Assembly (NCBI GenBank): GCA_016946835.1
Contig: JACVTC010000127.1
Coordinates: 410,001-467,939, forward strand
Origin: Neocallimastix lanati (nom. inval.)
Lineage: Eukaryota; Neocallimastigomycota; Neocallimastigomycetes; Neocallimastigales; Neocallimastigaceae
Direction of reading: 5' to 3'
DNA length: 57,939 bases
This document shows, one piece after another, positions 12,484 through 23,349 of this stretch; position 1 is the first letter of the stretch; every line of letters begins with the position of its first letter. Under the pieces are notes generated by a model. The model did no database searches, was not told where the DNA came from, and worked only from the letters and a program-made list of their open reading frames with translations. Both the position numbers and the translations under genes were made by a program.

Positions 12484-13455
12484 TCAAATGATAACAACGA
12501 TAACGATGAGGTAAAATCTAGTCTTAGCATATATCTACAAATGCTATAATAATTACTTCTAGTTATGAAATTGGTGCTAAACTATTCTACATCTTGTAGA
12601 TTTATAGCAACTTTATACACCTATTACAAACTGTAATATTATTAATTTTAGAATTAATTATTGATACCTTTGTAATGAATTTAAAAATAATTAAATAATA
12701 AAATAAATATGAAAAAAAAAAAAAAAAATAAATTAATAAAAAAAGTTAATACACATGAAAATAAAAAAAAAAAAGAAGTATTTATTTTATATTTCGTTAA
12801 AATAAAAATTTTTTTTTTATTAAATGGTGTAAAATAAATTTAATTTATAAAAACATGTTCCAATTTTGGCATCTTTTATTCCTCTCTTTTTTCAAAATCA
12901 ATGGTCATTTTTACCTAAGTAGAAAAATAAAATTAGTGGTTATAATAAATTTTATTTACTTGATAATTATTTTATATCAGTAATGATAAATTTATATATG
13001 ATTAATAAATAATTAAATATTATTATATGTGGAAAGAAAAACTAATTAAAGTTGAAAAATCTAAGACTAGATATATATATATATATATAAAGAAATTAGA
13101 AACTAGAAAAATTAGAAAAAAGATAACTAAATGATTATACTTAATTATAATGACATTTAATAATGATTATTAAAATGATTGCATTATATATATATATATA
13201 TATATATATTTAAATTATTAACAGAAATTCTCATTTTTTTTTTTTTTAAAGTATTAAATATAATATTAATTTTTCTTTCTTTCTTTATTATTTAAGTATT
13301 TATTTTTATTTTGTAATATTTTTTTTTTTTTTTAAAGTTAATTATATATATTATTTATAACTATTTATAATTGAATTATATTACATTAAATTACAAATAG
13401 AAAAAAAAAAAAAAAAAAAAATTAATATTATCTTTATTATTTTTTTTATCTAATT
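12484..13455. other. Intergenic, AT-rich; 3' flank of the nuclease gene
   Basis: (TA)n runs at about 13070-13090 and 13184-13210, and poly-A/T tracts. A slightly more complex stretch at 12845-12920 carries no convincing frame. Nothing else recognised. Confidence 0.55.
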
Positions 13456-14376
13456 TTATATAATATTATATAATAAAAATATAAAGAAAAATATTAATAT
13501 TTTTTTAAGACCACTTGTGTAAGCTGGATTAATACCATTAGAGTATACAAAAGAATTATTAGATTCTTGTGCACCATTTAATAAAGTAATTTTAAGTTTT
13601 AATTGTTCTTCGATTATATGTAAGTTTCCTTCAACATCATTGGTATTAACAATTCTACAATTATCCATATTTATTACTTCACCTTTTCTTGGTTCTCTGT
13701 GTTCAAAAATATATGCTTCTAATTTGGTAAATTCATAAGTTTCATCCTTTAAATCTTGTACTAAAATGATCTTATAAAACTTTTCAGGAATAACACATTG
13801 GGAATTCTTTAGCTTGTTTAGTTGTGAAGGAGCTTTATCAAATAATGGACCTGTAATTACGTATATTCTACCATAGGCATTAGCATAAGCCTTTTCTGTA
13901 CTATTTTCTAAATCTTTCCAAGCGTTATAACCATTTTGACCTTGGTTAAACGATGGAAGTTGTGGACAAATATTATATACAGAAAAAGTTTCTCTTGAAA
14001 GTTCCTTATCGAAATTAAAGAAATCGTTTGAAATTAAGTGACCTCTATCATATCCGGTTCCAGTATATGTTTGATGAGTTACTTTAACTTCTGGTGGTGC
14101 ATTTAATACTTGGAAATTTCCTTTATATCTTCCTGCACCTCCAAATTCGTTATAGTTTAAGTAGGCTAAAGCAACTTCAGGATTTTGATAGCTGGTTGCA
14201 TAAATTACAGAATATCTGCCTGAAGGAGAAGTAATTATTACATTTTTATGATTATTTAATAAAGTAACTGATACATCTCCTTGTCTTATAGTAGGATCTT
14301 GATTTTTTGCAAATGCAAAAAAGTGAAATGTAAATCCAATAATTAATTGTAATAAGATAGAGTTTATTCCTTTCAT
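13456..14376 (-). CDS. Secreted DNA/RNA non-specific endonuclease (NUC1/EndoG/Serratia-nuclease family)
   Basis: Intronless, 306 residues. Residues 1-23 are a hydrophobic signal peptide. The family signature YDRGHL lies at 109-114 with the catalytic base His113. NICPQLPSFNQG (135-146) supplies the Mg2+-binding Asn144, at the 31-residue spacing from the His typical of EndoG-type nucleases. RIYVITGPLFD (about 169-179) continues the beta-beta-alpha-metal fold. Enzymes of this family cut single- and double-stranded DNA and RNA. The protein ends in a hydrophobic stretch (KKILIFFFIFLLYNII) after a Ser/Gly/Asn-rich region, which fits a GPI-anchor signal or a C-terminal membrane anchor. The signal peptide points to secretion, unlike mitochondrial EndoG. 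Catalytic residues look intact. It lies between two inverted repeat arms (11.33 and 15.49 kb). Confidence 0.88.
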   Translation of the reverse strand: MKGINSILLQLIIGFTFHFFAFAKNQDPTIRQGDVSVTLLNNHKNVIITSPSGRYSVIYATSYQNPEVALAYLNYNEFGGAGRYKGNFQVLNAPPEVKVTHQTYTGTGYDRGHLISNDFFNFDKELSRETFSVYNICPQLPSFNQGQNGYNAWKDLENSTEKAYANAYGRIYVITGPLFDKAPSQLNKLKNSQCVIPEKFYKIILVQDLKDETYEFTKLEAYIFEHREPRKGEVINMDNCRIVNTNDVEGNLHIIEEQLKLKITLLNGAQESNNSFVYSNGINPAYTSGLKKILIFFFIFLLYNII

Positions 14377-14385
14377 TGTTATTAG

Positions 14386-14424
<39 letters not shown>

Positions 14425-14705
14425 CTTTTTGTTTTTAACTATTTGTATTTTATTTTATTTATTTATTTATTATTATTATTATTATTATTTTTTTAATTCA
14501 AAAAATTAAAATTTCAAATTTCAAATTTCTGATTTCTTATTTTATTTTATTTTATTTTTTTATTTAAAAATTTTAAATTTCAAATTTTAGATTTCAAATT
14601 TCAGATTTCTTATTTATTTATTTATTTTTTTTCTTATTTAAAAATTTCAAATTTCAAATTTTAAAATTTAATTTAATTTAAATTTCAAATTTCAATTTTT
14701 CGATT

Positions 14706-14764
<59 letters not shown>

Positions 14765-14943
14765 TTTATTATTATTTTTTTTTATAATAAATTTAAATTT
14801 TTAAATTTTTATTACTAAGATTTTAAATTATTTTATTTTTTAATTATTACTACGCCATCTAATCCAATTTAAATAATTTTGTACATTATTTTTGTAGTAA
14901 TTAATACATTAAATTAATCATTAAAAAAAAAAAAAAAACTTTT

Positions 14944-14975
<32 letters not shown>

Positions 14976-14980
14976 TTTAT
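14377..14980. other. Upstream flank of the nuclease gene: poly-T and short AAATTTCAAATTT repeats
   Basis: Holds a poly-T run directly 5' of the ATG (14391-14424), several copies of a TTTCAAATTTC unit (14510-14700), and a poly-T run of about 45 bases around 14717-14762. On the gene's strand these are A-rich leader sequence. No other feature seen. Confidence 0.6.
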
Positions 14981-14984
14981 TTCT

Positions 14985-15490
14985 GGTGCATACCGCCATT
15001 GGTTTCAGCCCTCCCCCCTCAAGAGCAGTGGGAATATTGAGGTGGTCACACATTTCCTTTTTATAAAGGCAGAATTGTCCCTATTGGATAACCTTACTAA
15101 GTATTTCAGTATTGGTGCTCTGACATCCATATTATTACTGAGAATTTTACTAATACTACTTCTCCGAGTGCTTCTCCAATTCCTAATTTTTCCCTTTTGA
15201 AGCGAGACCAATATAACCCAACCCATATAAATACGTACTAGCTCCCTTGGCAGGGTGTGGGGCATTTCGCCAAATTGAAAATTATTAAATAAATAAATAA
15301 ATCAATAAATAAAATTAAATATTATTAATATCGAATAAAAACAATTTTAAAAAAAAATATTTTGTATTAATATTTATTTATTTATTTATTCATTTATTTA
15401 TATCAATACTCCACTTGTCGAAATGCAACCTGGCGAAATGCAATTTGGGGAAATGCAACTCTTCCACTAGGATAGAAGCCTGGTTCGACT
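14985..15490 (-). mobile_element. Repeat copy 2: 86-codon 'D module' plus inverted arm
   Basis: About 15000-15235 is clearly homologous to 11507-11735 in the same orientation, sharing NWRSTRR/NWKGTPR and VRLSNRDN at protein level. It is followed by an arm at 15240-15490 that is the reverse complement of the 11335-11500 arm (GGGGCATTTCGCC-type and GGCGAAATGC-type blocks flanking a TTTA repeat). The 86-codon minus-strand frame (15005-15265) starts inside the arm, so its N-terminus is probably spurious. It is bounded on the left by a poly-T run. Confidence 0.55.
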
Positions 15491-15640
15491 TATATATATA
15501 AATGAACTATTAATATAGTTAAATATTTAAATTAATTTATTATTTATATATGATATATTCGAAATATATAATTGTATTTTTTTTTTTTTTTTTTTTTTTA
15601 AATCAAAAATTTAAATTCAAATTGAAAAAAAGAACAACAA

Positions 15641-17640
15641 ATGAATATCAGAATCCCTGATATAGAAAATACCAGTAATGAAAATTTAAATAATATTCAA
15701 AATATTTTATTTGAAATTATTGAGAATATATATATATATATATATAAATGGAGAAGTAAATGTATATTGAAAAAAAATAGAAATACGAATATTCCGCATA
15801 TAAAAAAAAAAAAAAAAAAAAAGAAAAAAAAAATAGGTTTAATAATAAATTATTTGAGACTTTAATAAATATTGATGCTAGAACCGCAGCGCCAATAGAT
15901 GAACATCAAAGAAAACGTAATAATAATAAAATTTTAATAGGATATAAGATAATAGCACAAATTTTAAAAGAAAAATTCGATTGAGTCAAATTTTAAAAAA
16001 TTACGAAATTTAATAATGATTCCAAAATCAAGTTTGTACTGTGTTTCGGGTTGAAAATACACTTTTACTAGAATTAATAATGAAATTTTCTTTCGAAATA
16101 AAAGGAAAAAACATATATATATATGAATATATATAAATTTTATCAATTTAGAATATGAAAAAGATTCTTTAAAAATAATTTTGAATGAAATATTTTTTTA
16201 ATGCTAGGGAATATATCTCGAAATAAATATAAGTTATGAATATATAAATAAGAATAAGAATATCAATATTAAGTTGTCCATATTATATTGATATCCATAA
16301 ACAAGTTTTTAAATGCGAATATAATTTAAATTTACCCTATATTGAAAATATAGACTTGTATTTAGGATTATATAATATTAATAATATTAAAGAAAACTTT
16401 AATAATAGCCTTAAAAATATTTTCATCAATGATTTAATTTATGATAAAGTCAGTGAATTATTCTGTCATAGGTTAAAAGATAAATTTGAATTTTATATGG
16501 GAATTAAAGTAAAATCTAAATTTTAGTTGAAATATCATGAAATGGAGTACAAAAAAAATTTTGTAATAATAATAATAAATTTGATAAAAAAAGTTTTTTT
16601 TTTTTTTTTTTTTCAAATTTTAGTAGAATTTATGTAAAAAATGAATTGTAGGAGATGAAGATAGATAAAAAATAAATTCAATTGGATATACAACAATCAA
16701 AGAAATTATGGAAAATTGTGAATATATCGAAGATAATATTAAAGATAAAACATAGAACAAGAATAAGAATATTTATAAAATAGCATAATTGAAATGAGGA
16801 ATAATGGATATCAAAAAAAAGAAAATGAATTGAAACAAGTAAACTAGCAATTTACATAATATGAGAAAGGATAAAATAAAATTTAACAAAAATATCAATC
16901 TATCAAAATTTCTGATTGAAAATGATACATATGTAAGTATAAATGATGATGATAACGATAGATGAAGTCAATTAATGAATGCATGCCGTTATTCAGAAGA
17001 TTTAAAATTATTTAAATTATTAATTAATGCAGGAGCAAATATTAACTATCAATACTATGAAAAAGGATATTCACTATTAATATTAACTATATGAAATGAA
17101 AAAAAAAAAAAAAAAGTTAGTAGTATAGATTTTTTTGATAAAAAGTGGTGAAGATGTAAATAAAAAAAGATTATGATAACAACTGGAACAGTATTAATGC
17201 ATGTTTGCCATTTATTTAGAAGATGTAGAATTAATTAAGATTATTAATTAATGAAGGATATAATTATTAATGAAAAGGATTAACTGTATTGATTAAGGTT
17301 TTAAAATATGATGAAAATTTCAGAATTTTACAATTTATGATTGAAATTGAATCAAATATTAATCAGTAAAATAATAAAGATATTAACCATTACTATTGGC
17401 TATAAATGAAAATAAAAATATCAATATTATACAATTTCTTTTTGAAAATAGTGAAGATATAAATGTTAAGTGATAACTGTAAACTGGACTTCATTAATGC
17501 ATACTTACTATTATTCAGAAAATTGGAAATATCTAAATTATTAATTAATGCAGGATCAGATATTAAATGAAAAAAGGAAAAAAAAAATAGACAAATAGCA
17601 TTAATGATTTATTTAATAAAATAAAAAAAAAAAAACCTTG
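15641..17640 (+). pseudogene. Decayed ankyrin-repeat-type gene
   Basis: Broken coding fragments run along the plus strand with stops and frameshifts between them. 15641-15865 opens with MNIRIPDIENTSNENLNNIQ. 16248-16526 is a 92-codon open stretch containing ELFCHRLKDKFEFYMGIKVK. 16975-17095 reads MNACRYSEDLKLFKLLINAG followed by ANINYQ, a clear ankyrin helix-turn-helix. Two further damaged copies of the same unit follow near 17200 and 17500, each with the ATGCATG...TTATT...GAAGAT pattern. The overall order (N-terminal helical region, then ankyrin repeats) fits large ankyrin proteins. Poly-A interruptions at 15807-15833 and 17100-17115 add to the decay. I see no way it encodes one protein now. 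Confidence 0.6.
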
Positions 17641-17930
17641 AAATATAAAACTATTTAAATTGTATTAATAAAAATTTTAGAGAAAAAGATCAATTAATCT
17701 TTTTCATATAATTTTGAAATAATACTATTATTTATATAATTATATTAATAAAAATTACAAAAAACAAAAACAAAAACAAAAACAAATCAATTATATTTTT
17801 TCATATAATTTTGAAATAATAATTTTAAAATTTTATTATATATTGTATAGTAAACTATATATAGATAATTCATTTATAATAAACTAAAACTTATAGTAAA
17901 ATATGAATATAAATAAAGTACAAAGTGAAT

Positions 17931-18216
17931 AAAATAAAATAAAATAAAATAAAATAAAATAAAATAAAATAAAATAAAATAAAATAAAATAAAATAAAAT
18001 AAAATAAAATAAAATAAAATAAAATAAAATAAAATAAAATAAAATAAAATAAAATAAAATAAAATAAAATAAAATAAAATAAAATAAAATAAAATAAAAT
18101 AAAATAAAATAAAATAAAATAAAATAAAATAAAATAAAATAAAATAAAATAAAATAAAATAAAATAAAATAAAATACAATAAAATACAATAAAATACAAT
18201 AAAATACAATAAAATA
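17931..18216. repeat. (AAAAT)n satellite array, about 285 bp
   Basis: Near-perfect pentanucleotide repeat of about 57 units. The last units (about 18175-18215) alternate AAAAT with ACAAT. Three overlapping minus-strand reading frames across it (poly FYFIL) are artefacts, since a 5-bp repeat without stops opens all three frames. Confidence 0.95.
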
Positions 18217-21200
18217 GTACTGAATAATCATGATAATTATTATGATAATGAATGTTATAAAGGTCATATTATACTTTTGATATTAATTCTATGTCCGATT
18301 AAATATTTTATCATCAATTCATTTTCCTTTTCAGAAAAAAAAAATAATAATGGTATTTTAATTTCTAATAATGATTTGGATTCTACACCATTAAAACAAT
18401 TTCTTTTGAAATATTCATAATTATATTAGCAAAATTAATTTTTGATAGTTAAAATTATTAATATTGACACTATTCTCAGTTAAATATTTAAAAATTGATC
18501 CTATGTTATATATATAGAAAAAAATCTTATTTATAAAGTTAGGAACAAATTATTAGATTCGTTCATAAAAAAAAAAAAAATTAATAAATTAACAGTTTTT
18601 TATATATATATATATTTAATTATACTGTAGCATAACAGTGTAAATGTGATATTTATTATTTTAAATAATATTCACTGGTATTTATGATTAATAATACAAT
18701 ATTAATAATTTCATAAAAGGTTATAAAAATGTTATATATAACAAACATTTAATAAAAAAATGATATATTATATAATATAATAAAAATTTAATAAAATAGT
18801 GTTATATATTATTGGAAAAACTTATTAATAAATACAATATGTATTGTTACAAAAAATTTAATAAAAATTGCAAAGTAATTTTATATATTTATATCTTTTA
18901 TCTTGCATCCCTGAATATTTAAAGTAAATGAAAAAGTAATTAAAATAAAATTTAATTATGAATTTAACCAACAAATAATTTAATTCATTATTAATAAAAC
19001 CAAAAAAAAAAAAAAAAAAAAAAAGAATAAATTTTAATTATTTTATATGAATTAAAAAAAAAAAAAAACATAAAAATATAATAATCCTTTATTTTTAAAT
19101 AGGATTCACCCCCATTTATGATTAATATTTAAATTTCCAATAATTAGTAATTTGATTAAAAAGTTATTATATATATATTGTATATTATAAAAAAATTAAT
19201 ATAGCAATTTTTTTTTTTTTTTTTTTTTTTTTTAGAAGATATATATATATTTTTTTATCCCTTAATATTAAGTTAATTTAAAAAATATTAATATTTAATA
19301 TCATAGTTACTTATTAAATAATCACAGTATATAAAAAAGTAATCTATGTTTAATTATGTATTTAAAAAACACATTATTTAATTCGTTCTTAGTAAAAAAA
19401 AAGGATAACTTATTGATTATACGGTACTCTAAGTATGCAAAGAAAATCATTAAAATAGTCATCAATAATAAGACATATATATTTTAAAAAAATTTTTTTT
19501 TATAATATTATGTTAAAGTTATTTTTTTAATATATATATATATATATATATTTTAAAAAAAATAACCTTAATGTAAAAAAATTATTTTTATAAGTATATT
19601 TTAAAAAAATTATTTCTTAATATTACATTAAAAGTTATTTTCATATATATATTTCCTTTAAAAAAAATTTAATATTAAATGTTAAGTTATTTCTATATTC
19701 TTATATATATCTTATTTCCATAATTTTAAGTTAGTATAAAAAATATTAATAATAAAAAATTTGGTTTATTATTCCATTTGTTAAAATAAAAAAAAAAAAA
19801 AAAAAAAAACGGATTATTATTTTTTTTTTAATTATTCCCTACTCTTTGAGTATAAAAAAAAAAATAAAAAATTATTTGTTAAATTAAATGTTTGAGAATG
19901 TGTTGGATAATTTATTAAATTAGATAAACTAAAATTTCGTTAATTATTTATAAAATTATTAATATGAAATATTAAAGATTACTATTATTATTTGTAATTT
20001 TTATATTATCTCTATTTATCTATTGATATATCTTTTTTTTTTTTTTTTTTTATTATAATTAATTTATTATTAGTATTAATTTATTCCATTGTTAGCATAT
20101 AATAATAATTAATTTATTTAAATTAAAACAATTATGTATAATAGTTATTTCCTTTTAAATTTAGTAAAACATAACAATACTTGAAATAAATTAAATTTTT
20201 AATTTATTCAAATCACAAAAATATTTATATATATATTATATATTTTATATATTTTATATTATTATTATTCTTTTGAATTATTATTAATTAATATCTTTTA
20301 AAAATTTTATGATTATTTTTTTACTATATGGATTATATTATATATATTTTTTATAATAAAAAAAAAAGACGAAGAAAAAAGAATTAATCTCATTTATTAT
20401 AATATTTGTAATAATATATTTTCATTAATTCTATAATATTATGTAAAATATTATTTTTTTTTTATCAGATTTATTCAATTTGGAAAATTAAAATGCAGAA
20501 AAATATATATTAATTTATAACTATTTTTTTTTTCCTCGTTTTATCATTTACCATCTTTTTATTTTATTAATAAGATAAAGTAAAAAATTTAATTAAAAAT
20601 AAATAAAATCAAAGGTAAAAATCATTTATGATTTAATATAAATTAATATTTTAAAGAATACAATTTAATTATCTTAAAACAAATCAATTTTAAGTTTATT
20701 TTTAGCATATTACAAGATTAAATAATAGCGAATTAAACTTTTTAAATATTAACCATTAAGTAAAAGTTTATAAGCGGTGTAACTCTATAATTATAATAAT
20801 AATAATAGTAATAATAATGTAATAATAATAATAAAACTAATAATAATAAAAATAAAATAATATATAGCTATAATAAAAAAAAATTTTTTTATTGACAATA
20901 AATATATTAAATATGTGATTTATTTGGTGTTACAAAAGTTAATAATAATAATAATTAAACTTTCGAAATAATTTATTATTAAAAAAAAAATTTATTAGCG
21001 GTGTAACTATGATTTGAGATACAAGAACAATTAAAAATAAAAAATAAAATAAAAAAAAAGAAATATAAGTAATATTAATTAATTTATATTGAATTTTTTT
21101 TTTTTCCATTATTATTATTTAAAGTTATATTTCTCAATTTTAAATAGATTAAATTTAATTAAAATAAAGCATTGTTTTTTTTATTTTATTTTATTTTATT

Positions 21201-21444
21201 TATTTAAAAATAAAAAAAAAACTACATATAAAAGAAAATAATTTTCTTTTTTTTTTTTTATAAAATTACATCATCAATATTTTTGTTTAAAAAAATATAA
21301 ACGTGTATTATTTAAAAGGAAAATTTTTATTGAGAATATTATTGGAAAAAATTTAAAAAAAAAAAAAAAGAAAGAGAAAACAAAACAGGAAACTACAAAC
21401 CAAATATAAGATAAATTTTAAATAAATTGAAATAGAAAAAAAAA
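18217..21444. other. Intergenic, AT-rich; contains 5' region of the LysM gene
   Basis: Poly-A/T tracts, (TA)n runs and scattered short palindromes. The one thing that stands out is GCGGTGTAACT, present twice (about 20774 and 20999), 450-670 bp upstream of the LysM ATG. No gene was recognised. Confidence 0.55.
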
Positions 21445-22228
21445 ATGAAGGCCTTTTTCTTTGCTGTTATCATAGGATTATTAGCTTTAATTAAGGTTAA
21501 TGCTTTAGGTTATATATGTAAAAGACATATAGTTATTAAACATGGTGATAGATGTCGTTTTTACAATGGTGCTCCAAATCCAGATTACAGAATAAAGTTT
21601 AGTGAAATCTATCATCTTAATCCAAGTAAATATTAATATATTTATTTAATATGTGTATATATAATTTTATGTAATAATATATAAATATTTTTTTAACTTT
21701 TAATAATGAATACTAATGTGAATAATTAATAATTATTTATAAAATTTATTATTATTAGATATTGATTGTGATGATTTAAAGAGTGGTTCTAAAATATGTT
21801 TAGATATTGATAGTGAAAGTAAGAAGGGAAAGGAACGTTTTAATTACAGTGAATATAGAATTCCAAAAGATTACAATCCAGAAACATACACCTGTAAAAC
21901 TCTTGCTAAGAAGTTAAAATCTTCTGTACTTGAATTAGAACAAACAAACTTTCGTATGTATTAAATTTATAATTAATAATAGTTTAATTTATTTATTTAT
22001 TTATTTATTAAAACATAAATTGTTTGAATATTAACTAATATTAAAACTTTTTTTTTTATTATAATTATTTACAAAATAATAGCTTCATTAAATTGTAGAG
22101 GTTTTAAACGTAATTTAAAAATTCGTTACAGAGCAGATGGTAAATATTATCCAGATTTTACTAATAGTACTGCTGTCAACTATAATTATGGAAAAGAATA
22201 TACAAAATTTTTAAAATCTAATTATTGA
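21445..22228 (+). CDS. Secreted LysM-domain protein, three exons
   Basis: Exons 21445-21625, 21759-21953 and 22083-22228 join in frame across introns of 133 and 129 bp (GTAAAT...TTAG, GTATGT...ATAG) to give 173 residues. Residues 1-20 are a signal peptide. Residues about 23-75 form a LysM: ICKRHIVIKHGDRC, then FSEIYHLNPNIDCDDL across the splice, then SGSKICL, matching the family pattern of Y/HxVxxGDTC...LNPxINCxxLxxGxxLCI. A weaker second LysM-like unit follows (YTCKTLAKKLKSSVLELEQ, then LNCRGF). LysM modules bind chitin or peptidoglycan. With no enzymatic domain and no membrane segment, it is probably an extracellular glycan-binding protein. The ATG follows an A-rich leader. Confidence 0.8.
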
Positions 22229-23279
22229 TTATAGGAAACGAAATGATAGAAATAAATTTATATATATATATTTATTATAATTCATTAAAAAAAGCTAAAA
22301 AAAATATTTATATCTCTTTTGTAAATATTTGAACTAATTTAATATATCCATTTTAATATTTAAATTTAAAAACAATAATTAAATAAGTAGTTGATAAATA
22401 TATTTTATAATTTTTTTTTTTTAAAATATAATAAGTATGCCAAAAAGTATATTTTTGATAAATATACTATGGTTTGAAAATATATATAAATATATATATT
22501 TATATATATGAATGTCAGTACTAATAACTATATATAAATATAAATATATATTTATATATATGAATGTCAGTACTAATAATATTTTATAAAAAGAAATAAA
22601 TATTAAAATAAACCCATAGTATATTATTGAAAAATATACCATGATTTGAAAATTAATAAATACAAAAAAAAAAAAAAAAAAAACTGTACATTTAAATATA
22701 AATATTTATATTTATGCATATCAGTACTAACAATATATTATTAAAGAAAAAAAAAAAAAAAAAGAAAAAAAAATTATTATATCAAAATATTGTAGTTACA
22801 TCAATATTATTATTAATTTATTTTTATTTAATCATGAACATTATTTATTTAATTATTTATTAATATGTATTTATTATTAATTTAATAAAATTAACATTTA
22901 GAAATATCAATAATTTTTTTTTTTTTTTTAAACTGTGTTTAAATATATTAATGTTTTATATAAAATAAATAATATTAAAAAAATAAAAATAAACTATTTA
23001 AAAAATATTTTTTAATTGTATATGCTGTTTTTGTTAAATATTACTTTTCATTAGTAGTTAAAATTTAAAAATTGAGAAAATAAAATAAAGTATACATAAT
23101 TTCATTTCATTGTATGAAATATAGTTAAATATAATTAAATGTTTTTAGTGATATTAATTAAATTTTAATAATATCATTAAAATATATGCAAACTAAAAAG
23201 AAATTAGAAATCATTGAATAAAATATATAAATATAAATAGTATATATAATACTATTTATATAATAATAATAATAATTAT
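22229..23279. other. Intergenic with local tandem/inverted repeats
   Basis: Between 22430 and 22735 a unit containing GAATGTCAGTACTAATAA occurs twice, with a third diverged copy (CATATCAGTACTAACAA) near 22718, mixed with ATAAATATA runs. A pair of related segments around 22460 and 22630 ends in ATGGTTTGAAAA / ATGATTTGAAAA. No gene seen. Confidence 0.5.
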
Positions 23280-23349
23280 AAATAATAATATTGAATTTTG
23301 GAATTTTTTGATAAATACATAAAAAGTAGTTGAATAAATAATAAATAAT
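23280..23349. repeat. Upstream copy of the 63-bp direct repeat flanking the LINE
   Basis: About 70 bp containing TTGAATTTTG (23291), GATAAATACAT and AAAAAGTAGTTG. The same sequence, differing at one or two bases, sits three times in tandem immediately after the LINE (from about 28291). It is either a target-site duplication or part of an older tandem array into which the LINE inserted. Confidence 0.85.

Noticed and set aside
17874-18267. Three overlapping minus-strand frames of 102-127 codons
   Set aside because: They translate the (AAAAT)n array in all three registers; a stop-free 5-bp repeat opens every frame.
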